In this document: positions 1 through 8,159 of the stretch, one piece after another
How the letters are laid out: the number at the start of each line of letters is the position of its first letter
Numbering within the stretch: position 1 is the first letter of the stretch
DNA from: Phaeobacter inhibens DSM 16374
GTDB taxonomy: Bacteria; Pseudomonadota; Alphaproteobacteria; Rhodobacterales; Rhodobacteraceae
Length of the DNA: 64,000 nucleotides
Reading direction: 5' to 3'
Assembly: GCF_000473105.1 (NCBI RefSeq)
Contig: NZ_KI421498.1
Span: 1,674,001-1,738,000, forward strand
Translations under genes and position numbers: made by a program
Notes under the pieces: model-generated
Told to the model about the DNA's origin: nothing
Database searches by the model: none
Seen by the model: only the letters and a program-made list of their open reading frames with translations

Positions 1-345
1 TATCTCGGCGAATATATCCGCACCGACGGCAGCATGGTTTCCGGCGCGTCGCTCTCCGATCTGGTGCAGGAGATCGATCCGGCACTGGACGGCGAGATGC
101 GCAGCAAGCTCTCGACCACCATGCGCGCGCTGGGTCAGATCAAGACCGCAGCCGAGGCGGGTTTCTCCTACGACCAGATGCTGGAACAGGGCAATGAAGC
201 AGGCGAAGCGCTGGTCATGGGCGGCGTCAACGGTCTGGTCGATCAGACCCGCTCCATCGAACGCGTGGTGACAGCGCTCGATCTTGATGGCGTCGCCATC
301 GAAGGCTCCGACTCGCTCGACAACCCAACGGCCGTTTTCCAGTAA
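1..345 (+). CDS. Imelysin-family (peptidase M75) protein, C-terminal fragment
   Basis: The open frame runs into the window from the left edge, so only about 114 C-terminal residues are visible. They form the helical tail typical of imelysin/IrpA proteins, with segments such as DPALDGEMRSKL and a closing stretch on regulating a final 'DNPTAVFQ' end. Imelysin proteins are periplasmic or outer-membrane proteins linked to iron uptake. The neighbours (di-haem oxidoreductase, second imelysin, DUF1513 protein) form the usual iron-associated set, which supports the call. The metal-site motif (HxxE) would lie upstream and cannot be checked. A strong hairpin follows at 380, so this gene probably forms its own transcript end. 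Confidence 0.8.
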   Translation, partial: YLGEYIRTDGSMVSGASLSDLVQEIDPALDGEMRSKLSTTMRALGQIKTAAEAGFSYDQMLEQGNEAGEALVMGGVNGLVDQTRSIERVVTALDLDGVAIEGSDSLDNPTAVFQ

Positions 346-379
346 GACAGGCCATAGGCTGCCACGGCAGCAAAAATAC

Positions 380-421
380 GGCAGGGGCGGCGCAATGCGC
401 GGCCCCTGCCCTTGGCGTTTT
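380..421 (+). terminator. Rho-independent terminator after the imelysin gene
   Basis: GGCAGGGGC (380-388) pairs perfectly with GCCCCTGCC (402-410), and GCGC/GCGC stacks inside it (390-393 with 397-400). The tail ends in GGCGTTTT. It separates the first imelysin gene from the oxidoreductase gene downstream. Confidence 0.65.
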
Positions 422-562
422 GGCCCGGCCCGTTCGCGGCACCAATTCGCCCGAACAACCCGGACGAATTGTCCACCCTGCAAGAGTTGATGCCAGCTCC
501 GGATCCTCCTATCCAAGGTCAGGAGGCCCCGCGCCCCGCCAATAGAAGTGATCCCTGCCCGC

Positions 563-2203
563 ATGCGCGTTTCCCCGTCGCCCCACCGCCCGCATCTGTC
601 CCAGCTGTTGATGGGCCTCAGCCTCCTCGCGCTGATCGCACCGCTCCCCACTCTGGCCGACACGCAAACCACTGCGCTGTCGGAAACCCTGGCAGGGGAC
701 GCGCCAGAGGGCGACGCAATCCACGCACAGGCGACGACGCCCTATACAGATCTCTCCGATCCGCATCTCGCCACCCTTCCCCGCACCGCGCAGGAACAGA
801 CCCGCATTCGCGCCGTCACCCGCCCAACAACGCAGTTCGACCAGCCCGAACCCTATGAGGCCCTGCCCGCAGGTGCGGCCACCGTGCGCGCCCGCACCGA
901 TGACGAGGCGTTTTCGCAGCACAGCGCCAACCTCAGCTTTGAGGAAGAGCTGGAATTCAAACTCGGCAATGGGCTGTTCAAGAAGATCTGGGTGTTCTCG
1001 CCCGCCTCCACCCTCGCCTCTGATGGGCTGGGGCCGCTCTATAATGCGCGCTCCTGCCAGCGCTGCCACCTGAAGGACGGGCGCGGCCATGTGCCGGATG
1101 GGCCGGACTATGCCTCAACCACGATGTTCCTGCGCGTCTCGGTTCCCGGCCCGGTGCCGGACCAGATGCAGGCCATTGCCGACTATATCGGCACCGCGCC
1201 AGAGCCGACCTATGGCGGCCAGATGCAGGATTTCTCCGCCCCCGGTATCGCCCCGGAATATCGCCTCGGCGTCACCTACAGCGAAGACACCATCGCGCTT
1301 GCAGGCGGCGAGACGGCCACCCTGCAACGCCCTGACTATAGCGCCAATACCCTCGGCTATGGTCCGCTGCACCCCGATGCCATGCTCTCCCCCCGCGTCG
1401 CCCCCAGCATGATCGGCCTCGGCCTGTTGGAGGCGATCCCCGCCGCTGATATTCTGGCGGGCGCCGACGAGGATGACAGCAACGGCGATGGCATCTCCGG
1501 GCGCGCCAATCTGGTCTGGTCGGTGGAACACAACCGGATCATGCTGGGCCGCTTTGGCTACAAGGCCGGACAGCCCACGGTGCATGAACAATCCGCCGCC
1601 GCCTTCTCCGGCGACATCGGCATCTCCACGCCGCTGTTTCCGGCTCATGCAGGCGATTGCACCACTGCGCAGACCAGCTGCCGCAACGCGCCCCATGGTG
1701 GTGATGACATCCGCGAGACCGAGATCGACCAGCCCAATATGGATCTGGTCACCTTCTACAGCCGCAACCTCGGCGTGCCTGCCCGTCGCACCCCGGACGA
1801 CCCCGCCATCCTGCGCGGCAAGGCGCAATTCTACGGCGCAGGCTGCACCAGCTGTCATACGCCGAAATTCGTCACCAACCGGCTGGAGGCGCAACCCGCG
1901 CAGAGCTTCCAGCTGATCTGGCCCTATAGCGACCTCTTGCTGCACGACATGGGCGAGGGCCTTGCCGACAACCGCCCCGAAGCCCGCGCCACCGGGCGCG
2001 AATGGCGCACCGCGCCGCTCTGGGGGATCGGGCTGGTGCAGCAGGTCAATCCCCGCGCAGGTTTCCTGCATGATGGCCGCGCCCGCACCCTGCTGGAGGC
2101 GATCCTCTGGCATGGCGGCGAAGCCCAATCCGCCCGAGACACCGTGGTCGGCCTTGCCCCCGAAGACCGCGCCGATCTGATCCGCTTTCTGGAGTCGCTC
2201 TGA
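563..2203 (+). CDS. Di-haem oxidoreductase (DHOR / putative thiol oxidoreductase)
   Basis: The protein has about 546 residues and an N-terminal signal sequence ending near 'PTLA-D', so it is exported. Two c-type haem sites are visible: CQRCH near residue 165 and CTSCH near residue 428. This spacing fits the DHOR family (related to MauG/CcpA-type di-haem proteins) found next to imelysins. The family is implicated in iron acquisition, but the substrate is not established. ATG 563 is preferred. A GTG at 548 is in frame, and neither has a good Shine-Dalgarno sequence. The stop overlaps the next start by one base (TGATG at 2201-2205), which suggests translational coupling with the second imelysin. 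Confidence 0.85.
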   Translation: MRVSPSPHRPHLSQLLMGLSLLALIAPLPTLADTQTTALSETLAGDAPEGDAIHAQATTPYTDLSDPHLATLPRTAQEQTRIRAVTRPTTQFDQPEPYEALPAGAATVRARTDDEAFSQHSANLSFEEELEFKLGNGLFKKIWVFSPASTLASDGLGPLYNARSCQRCHLKDGRGHVPDGPDYASTTMFLRVSVPGPVPDQMQAIADYIGTAPEPTYGGQMQDFSAPGIAPEYRLGVTYSEDTIALAGGETATLQRPDYSANTLGYGPLHPDAMLSPRVAPSMIGLGLLEAIPAADILAGADEDDSNGDGISGRANLVWSVEHNRIMLGRFGYKAGQPTVHEQSAAAFSGDIGISTPLFPAHAGDCTTAQTSCRNAPHGGDDIRETEIDQPNMDLVTFYSRNLGVPARRTPDDPAILRGKAQFYGAGCTSCHTPKFVTNRLEAQPAQSFQLIWPYSDLLLHDMGEGLADNRPEARATGREWRTAPLWGIGLVQQVNPRAGFLHDGRARTLLEAILWHGGEAQSARDTVVGLAPEDRADLIRFLESL

Positions 2204-3321
2204 TGCCGAACCCCCTTTCCCTGTCCCGCACACGCCTGTCGCGTGTTGCCGCCCTGACGGTTGCGACCGCTATGGTCTGCGCCGCCCTGCCGCCGCAAGC
2301 GGCCCTTGCGCAGACCGACACCACAGCTGTCAGCACGCCCAATACACCGCCCCAAACCCTGGCCCCGGCACATCAACTGGACTGGATCCTCACCCATCAT
2401 ATCCTCCCCGGCTTTGACAGGCTGGCACAGACCAGCGCCACCCTAGCCGAGGTCGCCGCCAGCCACTGCACACCGGATGACCCGGCCCTGCGCGCGGCCT
2501 TCGCCCACGCCTTTGATGCCTGGGTCAGAGTCAGCCACCTGCGCTTTGGTCCCACCGAAACCGACAACCGCGCCTTTGCCCTCGCCTTCTGGCCGGACAG
2601 CCGCAACAAAATCCCCGGCACCCTGCGCCGCGCCGTCACCGAAACCCCGCGCGAGCAGCTGGCTACACCGGAGGTCTTTGCCAGCCAATCCGTGGCCCTG
2701 CGCGGGTTCTATGCGCTGGAGTATCTCCTGTTCGACGACGCCATCCAGTCCGAAGGCAGCGCAGATCAGCGCTGCACCCTGGTCGCGGCCATCACCACCG
2801 ATATCGCCCGCACCACCGCCGCGATCCGCGATGATTGGCACAACAGCTATGCCGTGACACTGGTCAGCCCCGGACCGGGCAACCGCTACCAGTCGGAGGT
2901 GGAGATCCGGCAGGAGCTGTTCAAAACCCTGACCACCGGGTTTCAGGTGCTGGTTGATATGCGGTTGGGGCGCCCCCTTGGCCAGTTCGACGCCCCCCGC
3001 CCCAACCGCGCCGAGGCCCGCCGCTCCGCCCGCAGCCAGCGCCACATCGTGCTGAACCTCACCGCGATGGAACCGCTCGCCCTTGCCCTTGCGGCGGGCG
3101 ATCCCGCACTGATGCAGGAAATCGACGCAGGCTTTGCCAAGGCGTTGAAACGCGCCAGCGCGCTGGACGATCCCTCCCTCGCCGGGGTTGCCGATCCCGC
3201 CCGCCGCTTTCGTATCGAAGCCCTACAACAGGACATCAACGACCTGCGCAGCCTGATCACCACCCGGCTTGGCCCGAAGCTCGGCGTCACCGCAGGGTTC
3301 AACTCCCTCGACGGGGATTGA
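2203..3321 (+). CDS. Imelysin-family protein (second copy)
   Basis: The protein has 372 residues with a signal peptide ending around 'AALA-Q'. The imelysin signature region is readable, including a conserved WxRVSHLRFGP-like segment and the helix around FYALEYLLFD. In many imelysins the equivalent helix carries an HxxE metal motif. Here the His position is Tyr (YALE), so a metal site of the usual kind is doubtful. The gene is coupled to the oxidoreductase upstream by a 1-base overlap and lies 4 bases before the DUF1513 gene. It probably acts in the periplasm in iron-responsive uptake, and it may be a non-catalytic partner of the first imelysin. The family call is secure; the role is inference. 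Confidence 0.82.
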   Translation: MPNPLSLSRTRLSRVAALTVATAMVCAALPPQAALAQTDTTAVSTPNTPPQTLAPAHQLDWILTHHILPGFDRLAQTSATLAEVAASHCTPDDPALRAAFAHAFDAWVRVSHLRFGPTETDNRAFALAFWPDSRNKIPGTLRRAVTETPREQLATPEVFASQSVALRGFYALEYLLFDDAIQSEGSADQRCTLVAAITTDIARTTAAIRDDWHNSYAVTLVSPGPGNRYQSEVEIRQELFKTLTTGFQVLVDMRLGRPLGQFDAPRPNRAEARRSARSQRHIVLNLTAMEPLALALAAGDPALMQEIDAGFAKALKRASALDDPSLAGVADPARRFRIEALQQDINDLRSLITTRLGPKLGVTAGFNSLDGD

Positions 3322-3325
3322 TCCC

Positions 3326-4432
3326 ATGGCAGGCCCCTCCCGTCGCGGTTTCCTCGCAGGGCTTCTGGCCGCAGGCATGGCCCCGCAGGCCAGCTGGGCC
3401 GACCTTGGCCACCCCGCCTATCTCTCGGCCGGAAAAGCCCCCGATGGCAGCTTCCTCCTCGCGGGTCTGGACCGCACCGGCACAATCCTGTTCCGCCACG
3501 CCCTGCCCGCCCGGGGCCATGCCGCAACCGCGCACCCCAGCCGCCCGGAGGCGGTCGCCTTTGCCCGCCGCCCCGGACAGTTCGCGGATGTGATCGACTG
3601 CCGCACCGGTGCGGCCCTGGCCCGGCTCACCCCCCCACCCGGGCATCACTTCTATGGCCATGGCGTATTCTCCCCGGACGGCAGGTCTCTCTTCACCACC
3701 GAAAACGCCTTTGAAAGCGGCGATGGCCGGATCGGCATCTGGGACGCCAGCGACGGCTACCGCCGGATTGGCGATCATGCCTCCGGCGGCATTGGCCCGC
3801 ATGATATCAAGCTGCGCACCAGCCCTGACGGCCAGCACAATCTGGTGGTGGCCAACGGCGGCATTCAGACCCATCCCGACAGCGGCCGTGCGAAACTGAA
3901 CCTCGCCACGATGCAGCCCAACCTCAGCTACCTCAGCCTTGAGGGCACCCTGCAGGATCAGCTGATCCTGAACGCCGATATGCGCCTGAACTCGATCCGC
4001 CACCTTGCCATCAGCGCCACAGGGACTGTTGGTTTTGCAATGCAGTGGCAGGGCGACGCGGGCGCGGACCTGCCGATCATCGGTCTGCACAATCCCGGCT
4101 CTGCCCACCGCCTGATGGCCGGGGAGGATCCCCGCCTACGCAACCTCAACGGCTATGGCGGCTCCGTCGCCTTTTCCCGCGATGGAACACAGATCGCCGT
4201 CACCTCCCCGCGCGGCGGTGTGGTGCAGATCGCCGGTTGCACCACCGGCGCGCTGCTGCGGGAACTCCGCCTCACGGATGTCTGCGGGCTGGCCAGTAAC
4301 GCGGATGGCTTTGTGGTCACCACCGGTCAGGGGCTGCTGGCACAGCTGAGCACCAGCCAAGCTGATCGTCCGTCGCACATCCGGGCCCGCACAGATCTCG
4401 CCTGGGACAACCATCTGATTCCGATCGCCTGA
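3326..4432 (+). CDS. DUF1513 protein, Tat-exported beta-propeller-like
   Basis: The protein has 368 residues starting MAGPSRRGFLAGLLAAG, a clear twin-arginine signal. The body holds repeated short beta-rich blocks (FSPDGRSLFTTENAF, SPDGQHNLVVANGG, FSRDGTQIAVTSPRGG) typical of a beta-propeller and matches the DUF1513 family. It is the last gene of the imelysin/DHOR operon, starting 4 bases after the second imelysin. Tat export suggests folding or cofactor loading in the cytoplasm before export. No catalytic residues can be named. An upstream in-frame ATG near 3269 is rejected because it would place non-signal sequence ahead of the RR motif. Confidence 0.82.
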   Translation: MAGPSRRGFLAGLLAAGMAPQASWADLGHPAYLSAGKAPDGSFLLAGLDRTGTILFRHALPARGHAATAHPSRPEAVAFARRPGQFADVIDCRTGAALARLTPPPGHHFYGHGVFSPDGRSLFTTENAFESGDGRIGIWDASDGYRRIGDHASGGIGPHDIKLRTSPDGQHNLVVANGGIQTHPDSGRAKLNLATMQPNLSYLSLEGTLQDQLILNADMRLNSIRHLAISATGTVGFAMQWQGDAGADLPIIGLHNPGSAHRLMAGEDPRLRNLNGYGGSVAFSRDGTQIAVTSPRGGVVQIAGCTTGALLRELRLTDVCGLASNADGFVVTTGQGLLAQLSTSQADRPSHIRARTDLAWDNHLIPIA

Positions 4433-4448
4433 TCAGCCAGTCAAAAAA

Positions 4449-4470
4449 GCGAAACGAAAGCGAAACGAAA
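4449..4470 (+). promoter_or_regulatory. Tandem GCGAAACGAAA repeats before glpR (candidate GlpR operator)
   Basis: Two perfect 11-bp copies of GCGAAACGAAA stand head to tail (4449-4459 and 4460-4470), 57 bases before the glpR start. DeoR/GlpR-family regulators typically bind repeated short half-sites, and a related array precedes glpD. Autoregulation is inferred. Confidence 0.6.
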
Positions 4471-4526
4471 ATAATCCGTGACTTTTCGCAACCGGAGGCC
4501 TAGATAGGCCTGCGAAAGGATCTCCC

Positions 4527-5312
4527 ATGGACGCAAGCGACAGACAGGCCGCCATTCTGGACCTGCTGACCCGACAGGACCGGGTCGAGGTCGAGGACCT
4601 CGCGCAGCGATTTGGCGTCTCGCTGCAAACCATCCGCACCGACCTGCGCGATCTGGCTGCCCGTGGCGCGCTCTCCCGCGTGCACGGTGGTGCGGTCCGC
4701 AGCAGCAGTGGCGCCAGCCGCGACTACGCCGAACGGCGCAAGCTGAACGCCCGCGGCAAACGCGCCATGGCCGCGCTCGCCGCTGATCTGATCCCTGACA
4801 ACTGCGCCATCACGCTCAATATCGGCACCTCCACCGAACAGGTCGCCCGCGCCCTTTCAGGCCATCGCGGGCTCACTGTTCTGTCTAACAATATCAATAT
4901 TATCAATATGATGATGGAGGATGAGAGCAAGGAACTGGTACTTGTCGGCGGGGCCATCCGGCAAAGCGACGGCGCCATCGTCGGCGAGGACGCGCTGGAA
5001 TTCATTGCCCGTTACAAGGTTGATATCGCTGTCATCGGCGCCTCGGCCATGGACGCAGACGGCGCCATTCTTGACCATGATCCGCGTGAAGTCTCCGTCG
5101 CCCGCGCCATCCTCAAAAACGCCCGCAAGCGCGTGCTGGTCTGCGATGGCAGCAAGTTCGAGCGCACCGCCCCGGTCCGCATCTGCGATATCTCCGATCT
5201 CGACGTAGTGGTCACCGACCGCCCCGTCCCCGCTGAATTTTCCCGCGCGGCAAAGGCCGCAGGCACGCAAATCCTCTGGGTTGGCGAAAACGAAAGTAGC
5301 GAAAATGTCTAA
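4527..5312 (+). CDS. glpR: DeoR/GlpR-family transcriptional regulator
   Basis: The protein has 261 residues. Residues 6-60 form the DeoR winged helix-turn-helix (VEVEDLAQRFGVSLQTIR). The remainder is the DeoR C-terminal sensor domain, with the NIGTST phosphate-binding loop and the VGGAIRQSDGAIVG and DGSKF motifs. Family knowledge indicates repression relieved by sn-glycerol 3-phosphate. The gene overlaps glpD by 8 bases, so the two are co-transcribed. GCGAAA-type repeats lie both in the promoter region and across the end of the gene. ATG 4527 follows an AAAGGATC stretch that serves as a ribosome site. Confidence 0.88.
   Translation: MDASDRQAAILDLLTRQDRVEVEDLAQRFGVSLQTIRTDLRDLAARGALSRVHGGAVRSSSGASRDYAERRKLNARGKRAMAALAADLIPDNCAITLNIGTSTEQVARALSGHRGLTVLSNNINIINMMMEDESKELVLVGGAIRQSDGAIVGEDALEFIARYKVDIAVIGASAMDADGAILDHDPREVSVARAILKNARKRVLVCDGSKFERTAPVRICDISDLDVVVTDRPVPAEFSRAAKAAGTQILWVGENESSENV
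5284..5305 (+). promoter_or_regulatory. GCGAAAA..CGAAAG..GCGAAAA repeats at the glpR/glpD junction
   Basis: The last codons of glpR read GCGAAAACGAAAGTAGCGAAAA and closely resemble the perfect tandem array at 4449. Placed immediately before ATG 5305, this could be an internal GlpR site that adjusts glpD separately from glpR. It is also coding sequence, so selection for protein cannot be excluded. Confidence 0.4.
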
Positions 5313-6894
5313 CACAAACGCTCAAGACCAAATCACCGATCTTTTCATCATCGGCGGCGGCATCAATGGTTGCGGCATCGCCCGCGACGCCGCAGGGCGG
5401 GGCCTGTCCGTGGCGCTGGCTGAGATGAACGATCTTGCCTCCGCCACCTCCTCCGCCTCGACCAAGCTGTTTCACGGCGGATTGCGCTATCTTGAATACT
5501 TCGAATTCCGGCTGGTGCGTGAGGCGCTGATCGAACGCGAGGTGCTCTTGAAAGCGATGCCGCATATCTCTTGGCCAATGCGCTTTGTGCTGCCGTTTCA
5601 TAAGGACATGCGCTTTGACAACACCACGCCGACGTCAAAACTGCTGACCACCATCATGCCGTGGATGAAGGGTCGGCGTCCGGCCTGGCTGATCCGTCTT
5701 GGCCTGTTCATGTACGACAGCCTCGGCAAACGCGGCATCCTTCCCGGCACCTCCAAACTGGATCTCGCCAGCGATCCCGCCGGCCGCCCGCTGGATCCGA
5801 AGTTCAAGACCGCTTTTGAATATTCCGACTGCTGGATCGAAGACGCACGGCTGGTGGTGCTGAATGCCCGCGACGCCGAGGCCCGCGGCGCCGAAATCAT
5901 GACCCGCACCAAGGTGACAGGCGCCACCCGCAATGCGGACCACTGGGTGATTGACCTTGAAGACATCACAACGGGCGAAACCTCGCAGCGCCGCGCCAAG
6001 ATGCTCGTCAATGCCGGCGGCCCTTGGGTTGCCGATGTGCTGCGTCAGAAGCTGGGCCAGAACAGCCGCGAAAGCGTCCGACTGGTGCGCGGCAGCCATA
6101 TCGTGGTGCCCAAGCTCTATGATCACGGGCGCTGCTACTTTTTCCAGGGCACCGATGGGCGGATTATCTTCGCCATTCCCTACGAGGAAGACTACACGCT
6201 GATCGGCACCACTGACGCCGACCACCCCGACCCGCAGACCGCCCCGACCTGCACGCCCGAGGAACAGGATTACCTGATCAGTTTCGCCTCGCAGTATTTC
6301 GCCAATCCGCTCAGCCGTGACGATATCGTCTGGACCTATTCCGGCGTGCGTCCGCTTTATGACGATGGTGCCAGCTCTGCCACCGCCGCCACCCGCGAAT
6401 ATGTGCTGACCCTGAACGACAACGCCGCGCCGCTGCTGAATGTCTTTGGCGGCAAGATCACCACCTATCGCAAACTGGCCGAGGCCGCGCTGGAGAAGAT
6501 CGCAACCGTGTTCCCGGATCTGCCTGACAACTGGACCGCAGGTGTCGCCCTGCCCGGCGGCGATTTCCCGGTCGGCGATGTGGCGAAACTCACCGCGAAA
6601 CTGGCGCAGGACTATCCCTTCCTCAGCCCTTACGCGACCCGCCGCCTGATCCGCGCCTATGGGACAGAGGCCTGGGAGGTACTGGGGAATGCCACCTCGG
6701 CCGAGGATCTCGGCCAGGCCTTCGGCGCCACCATCACCGCCCGCGAACTCGACTGGACCATCGCCCGCGAATGGGTCCGCACTGGCGAGGATTACCTGCT
6801 GCGCCGCACCAAACTGGCCCTGCGCCTGACCGAGGCAGAGCGCGCCGCCGTCGACAGCTACATCCGCAGCAAAGCCGCAGATCTGGCCGCCTGA
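5305..6894 (+). CDS. glpD: Aerobic glycerol-3-phosphate dehydrogenase (FAD)
   Basis: The protein has 529 residues. The dinucleotide-binding GGGINGCG motif is at residues 17-24, followed by the family segment SSASTKLFHGGLRYLE. The middle FAD/substrate region (FIIFAIPYEEDYTLIGTTD) and the C-terminal GlpD helical domain are both present. The enzyme oxidises sn-glycerol 3-phosphate to dihydroxyacetone phosphate and passes electrons to quinone at the membrane. ATG 5305 is chosen because it overlaps the glpR stop; an in-frame TTG at 5281 would add eight residues. No glpF, glpK or glycerol transporter lies beside it. Confidence 0.93.
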   Translation: MSNTNAQDQITDLFIIGGGINGCGIARDAAGRGLSVALAEMNDLASATSSASTKLFHGGLRYLEYFEFRLVREALIEREVLLKAMPHISWPMRFVLPFHKDMRFDNTTPTSKLLTTIMPWMKGRRPAWLIRLGLFMYDSLGKRGILPGTSKLDLASDPAGRPLDPKFKTAFEYSDCWIEDARLVVLNARDAEARGAEIMTRTKVTGATRNADHWVIDLEDITTGETSQRRAKMLVNAGGPWVADVLRQKLGQNSRESVRLVRGSHIVVPKLYDHGRCYFFQGTDGRIIFAIPYEEDYTLIGTTDADHPDPQTAPTCTPEEQDYLISFASQYFANPLSRDDIVWTYSGVRPLYDDGASSATAATREYVLTLNDNAAPLLNVFGGKITTYRKLAEAALEKIATVFPDLPDNWTAGVALPGGDFPVGDVAKLTAKLAQDYPFLSPYATRRLIRAYGTEAWEVLGNATSAEDLGQAFGATITARELDWTIAREWVRTGEDYLLRRTKLALRLTEAERAAVDSYIRSKAADLAA

Positions 6895-6897
6895 ATG

Positions 6898-6930
6898 CGG
6901 TCCGTGGGGCGGGTGAGTACGGATCGTTTT
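6898..6930 (+). terminator. Probable terminator after glpD
   Basis: CGGTCCGT (6898-6905) can pair with ACGGATCG (6919-6926), with one G-U pair. TTTT follows. The stem is modest and begins just after the glpD stop. Confidence 0.45.
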
Positions 6931-7008
6931 AAGCCCCGACGCCTTAACCCGCCCGCAACACATCCAACCCCTATGCGCCCGCCCCCCGCGCAACGCCCAC
7001 AAAAAGTA

Positions 7009-7062
7009 TCAGCCCCCCTGCCCGATTGTTTCGCACGCGAAACATTTGGTCAGAGGGGCTGA
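7009..7062. other. 54-nt nested palindrome / stem-loop of unknown function
   Basis: The outer arms TCAGCCCCCCTG (7009-7020) and CAGAGGGGCTGA (7051-7062) pair over 12 positions with one mismatch. Inside them TGTTTCGC (7027-7034) and GCGAAACA (7037-7044) form a perfect inverted repeat. Two 6-nt unpaired segments lie symmetrically between the two stems. It sits in about 300 bases without a gene, between glpD and a minus-strand regulator gene. The rest of that gap (6931-7194) shows nothing I can name. The inner GCGAAAC half-sites resemble the glpR-region repeats. Confidence 0.6.
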
Positions 7063-7194
7063 CATTATTGCCTGTGCCCTTTGGTCGTGGAAAGTGCGTA
7101 GCACGAGGCGCCAGCCCCTCCCGAGTGGCGCGCCATCTGTTCAGACGGCCCTTCAGGGCAATGCTGTCTCTCGTGATTTCAGGCTGACAGGCGC

Positions 7195-7740
7195 CTATCC
7201 GTTAAAGCTGATTTCGCTGGCCACGACACGACTGATCAGCCCACCGGTGTTCACCGCGCGGTAGATAGATCGCGGAGGGCGGGCAGCCTCATCCACGTGG
7301 CGATGCACCCATTTCCGGCCCTCCATCGTTTTCAGCGACTGAGACAAGGCGCGATCGGTAATCGTGCGCAGATTCCGCTTTATGTCATTGAAGTGGCTCG
7401 GCTCATGCAGTGCTGTCAGTACCGGCAAAGTCCACGAGCGCCGCAGCAAATCCTGATCTTCCTTGGCAGTGACACTGTGAATTTTATTGGCGGTGACGGC
7501 GGCGGAAATCCCCAGCGTCGTCAGTCGAAACTCCGGACGCAGCGGGTGACCATAACCGGGGTTTCGCTCCAGCAACCCGATTGAAATCAGGTGATCGATG
7601 CTTTGCGCAAACGCAGTCCTGCTTGCCCCGGTGGCCGTCAGCAGCGGCGCCTGTCGCCCGGCAATGCCTGCGTGCAGATGGGCCAAAATGGGGATGGCCC
7701 AAGCTCTTGAGGTGGTGTTGACAAACGTCTCAATGTCCAT
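7195..7740 (-). CDS. HxlR-like winged-helix regulator with two HTH modules
   Basis: The protein has 181 residues. The C-terminal half (about 99-165) is a standard HxlR-type winged helix (SWTLPVLTALHEPSHFNDIK, then RALSQSLKTMEGRKWVHR). The N-terminal half (about 8-75) looks like a second, diverged copy (RAWAIPILAHLHAG, TAFAQSIDHLISIGLLER). It contains no cysteine, so the thiol-switch mechanism known for some HxlR proteins is unlikely. It is divergent from two VOC genes across only 39 bases and probably controls them. The ligand is unknown. Confidence 0.75.
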   Translation of the reverse strand: MDIETFVNTTSRAWAIPILAHLHAGIAGRQAPLLTATGASRTAFAQSIDHLISIGLLERNPGYGHPLRPEFRLTTLGISAAVTANKIHSVTAKEDQDLLRRSWTLPVLTALHEPSHFNDIKRNLRTITDRALSQSLKTMEGRKWVHRHVDEAARPPRSIYRAVNTGGLISRVVASEISFNG

Positions 7741-7742
7741 AA

Positions 7743-7757
7743 AGTATAGTTAGTATA
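7743..7757. promoter_or_regulatory. AGTATA direct repeat in the regulator/VOC intergenic gap
   Basis: AGTATA occurs at 7743-7748 and 7752-7757 in a short AT-rich gap shared by the two divergent genes. It is the only place for promoters and an operator, so it is a candidate binding site for the HxlR-like protein. Confidence 0.4.
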
Positions 7758-7779
7758 TTTTAGATCAAAAGGGAAGACC

Positions 7780-8157
7780 ATGGCGCTTATTTCATTGGAA
7801 AAAACCATCACCATCTCGTTTTCGGTCAAGGATCGCCACGCCAGTGCGGATTGGTTCAAAACCATGCTTGGGTTTGATACGATCTACCATGCGGATGAGG
7901 CCGGATGGTCGGAGCTGCAGACTAATACGACCGGCGTCACAATCGGTCTGGGTGAGCATACCAAACCCGCCCCCGGAAACTGTGTTCCCGTCTTCGGCAT
8001 CGCGGATCTGGATGCGGCACGGCAAAAACTGGAACAGGCCAAGGTGAAATTTGACGGCGAAACCGATGTCGTCGAAGGTATGGTCAAGACGGCAACCTTC
8101 TATGATCCTGACGGCAACGCGATGATGCTGGCTCAAGATTTGACCGGTGGCGCGTAG
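7780..8157 (+). CDS. VOC-family (glyoxalase/bleomycin-resistance fold) protein
   Basis: The protein has 125 residues with the paired beta-alpha-beta-beta-beta units of the vicinal oxygen chelate fold. The first unit runs from SLEKTITISFSVKD to TGVTIGLGEH, the second from CVPVFGIADLDAA to TFYDPDGNAMML, ending in the typical FxDPDGN signature. It is predicted cytoplasmic. GGGAAG precedes the start. It is the first gene after the divergent HxlR-like regulator and is followed after 2 bases by a second VOC gene. The family includes lyases, isomerases, dioxygenases and binding proteins, so the reaction cannot be named. Confidence 0.8.
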   Translation: MALISLEKTITISFSVKDRHASADWFKTMLGFDTIYHADEAGWSELQTNTTGVTIGLGEHTKPAPGNCVPVFGIADLDAARQKLEQAKVKFDGETDVVEGMVKTATFYDPDGNAMMLAQDLTGGA

Positions 8158-8159
8158 GG

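Noticed and set aside
1115-2233. Long antisense open frame opposite the di-haem oxidoreductase
   Set aside because: It mirrors the codon pattern of a GC-rich gene on the other strand, has no recognisable family and no ribosome site.
5635-7002. 455-codon minus-strand open frame opposite glpD
   Set aside because: It runs through the glpD gene and its terminator with low-complexity Gly/Gln-rich sequence; glpD is unambiguous.
7046-7264. Short plus-strand open frame after the 7009 stem-loop
   Set aside because: It has a TTG start, no ribosome site, overlaps the HxlR-like gene antisense and has no protein-like pattern.
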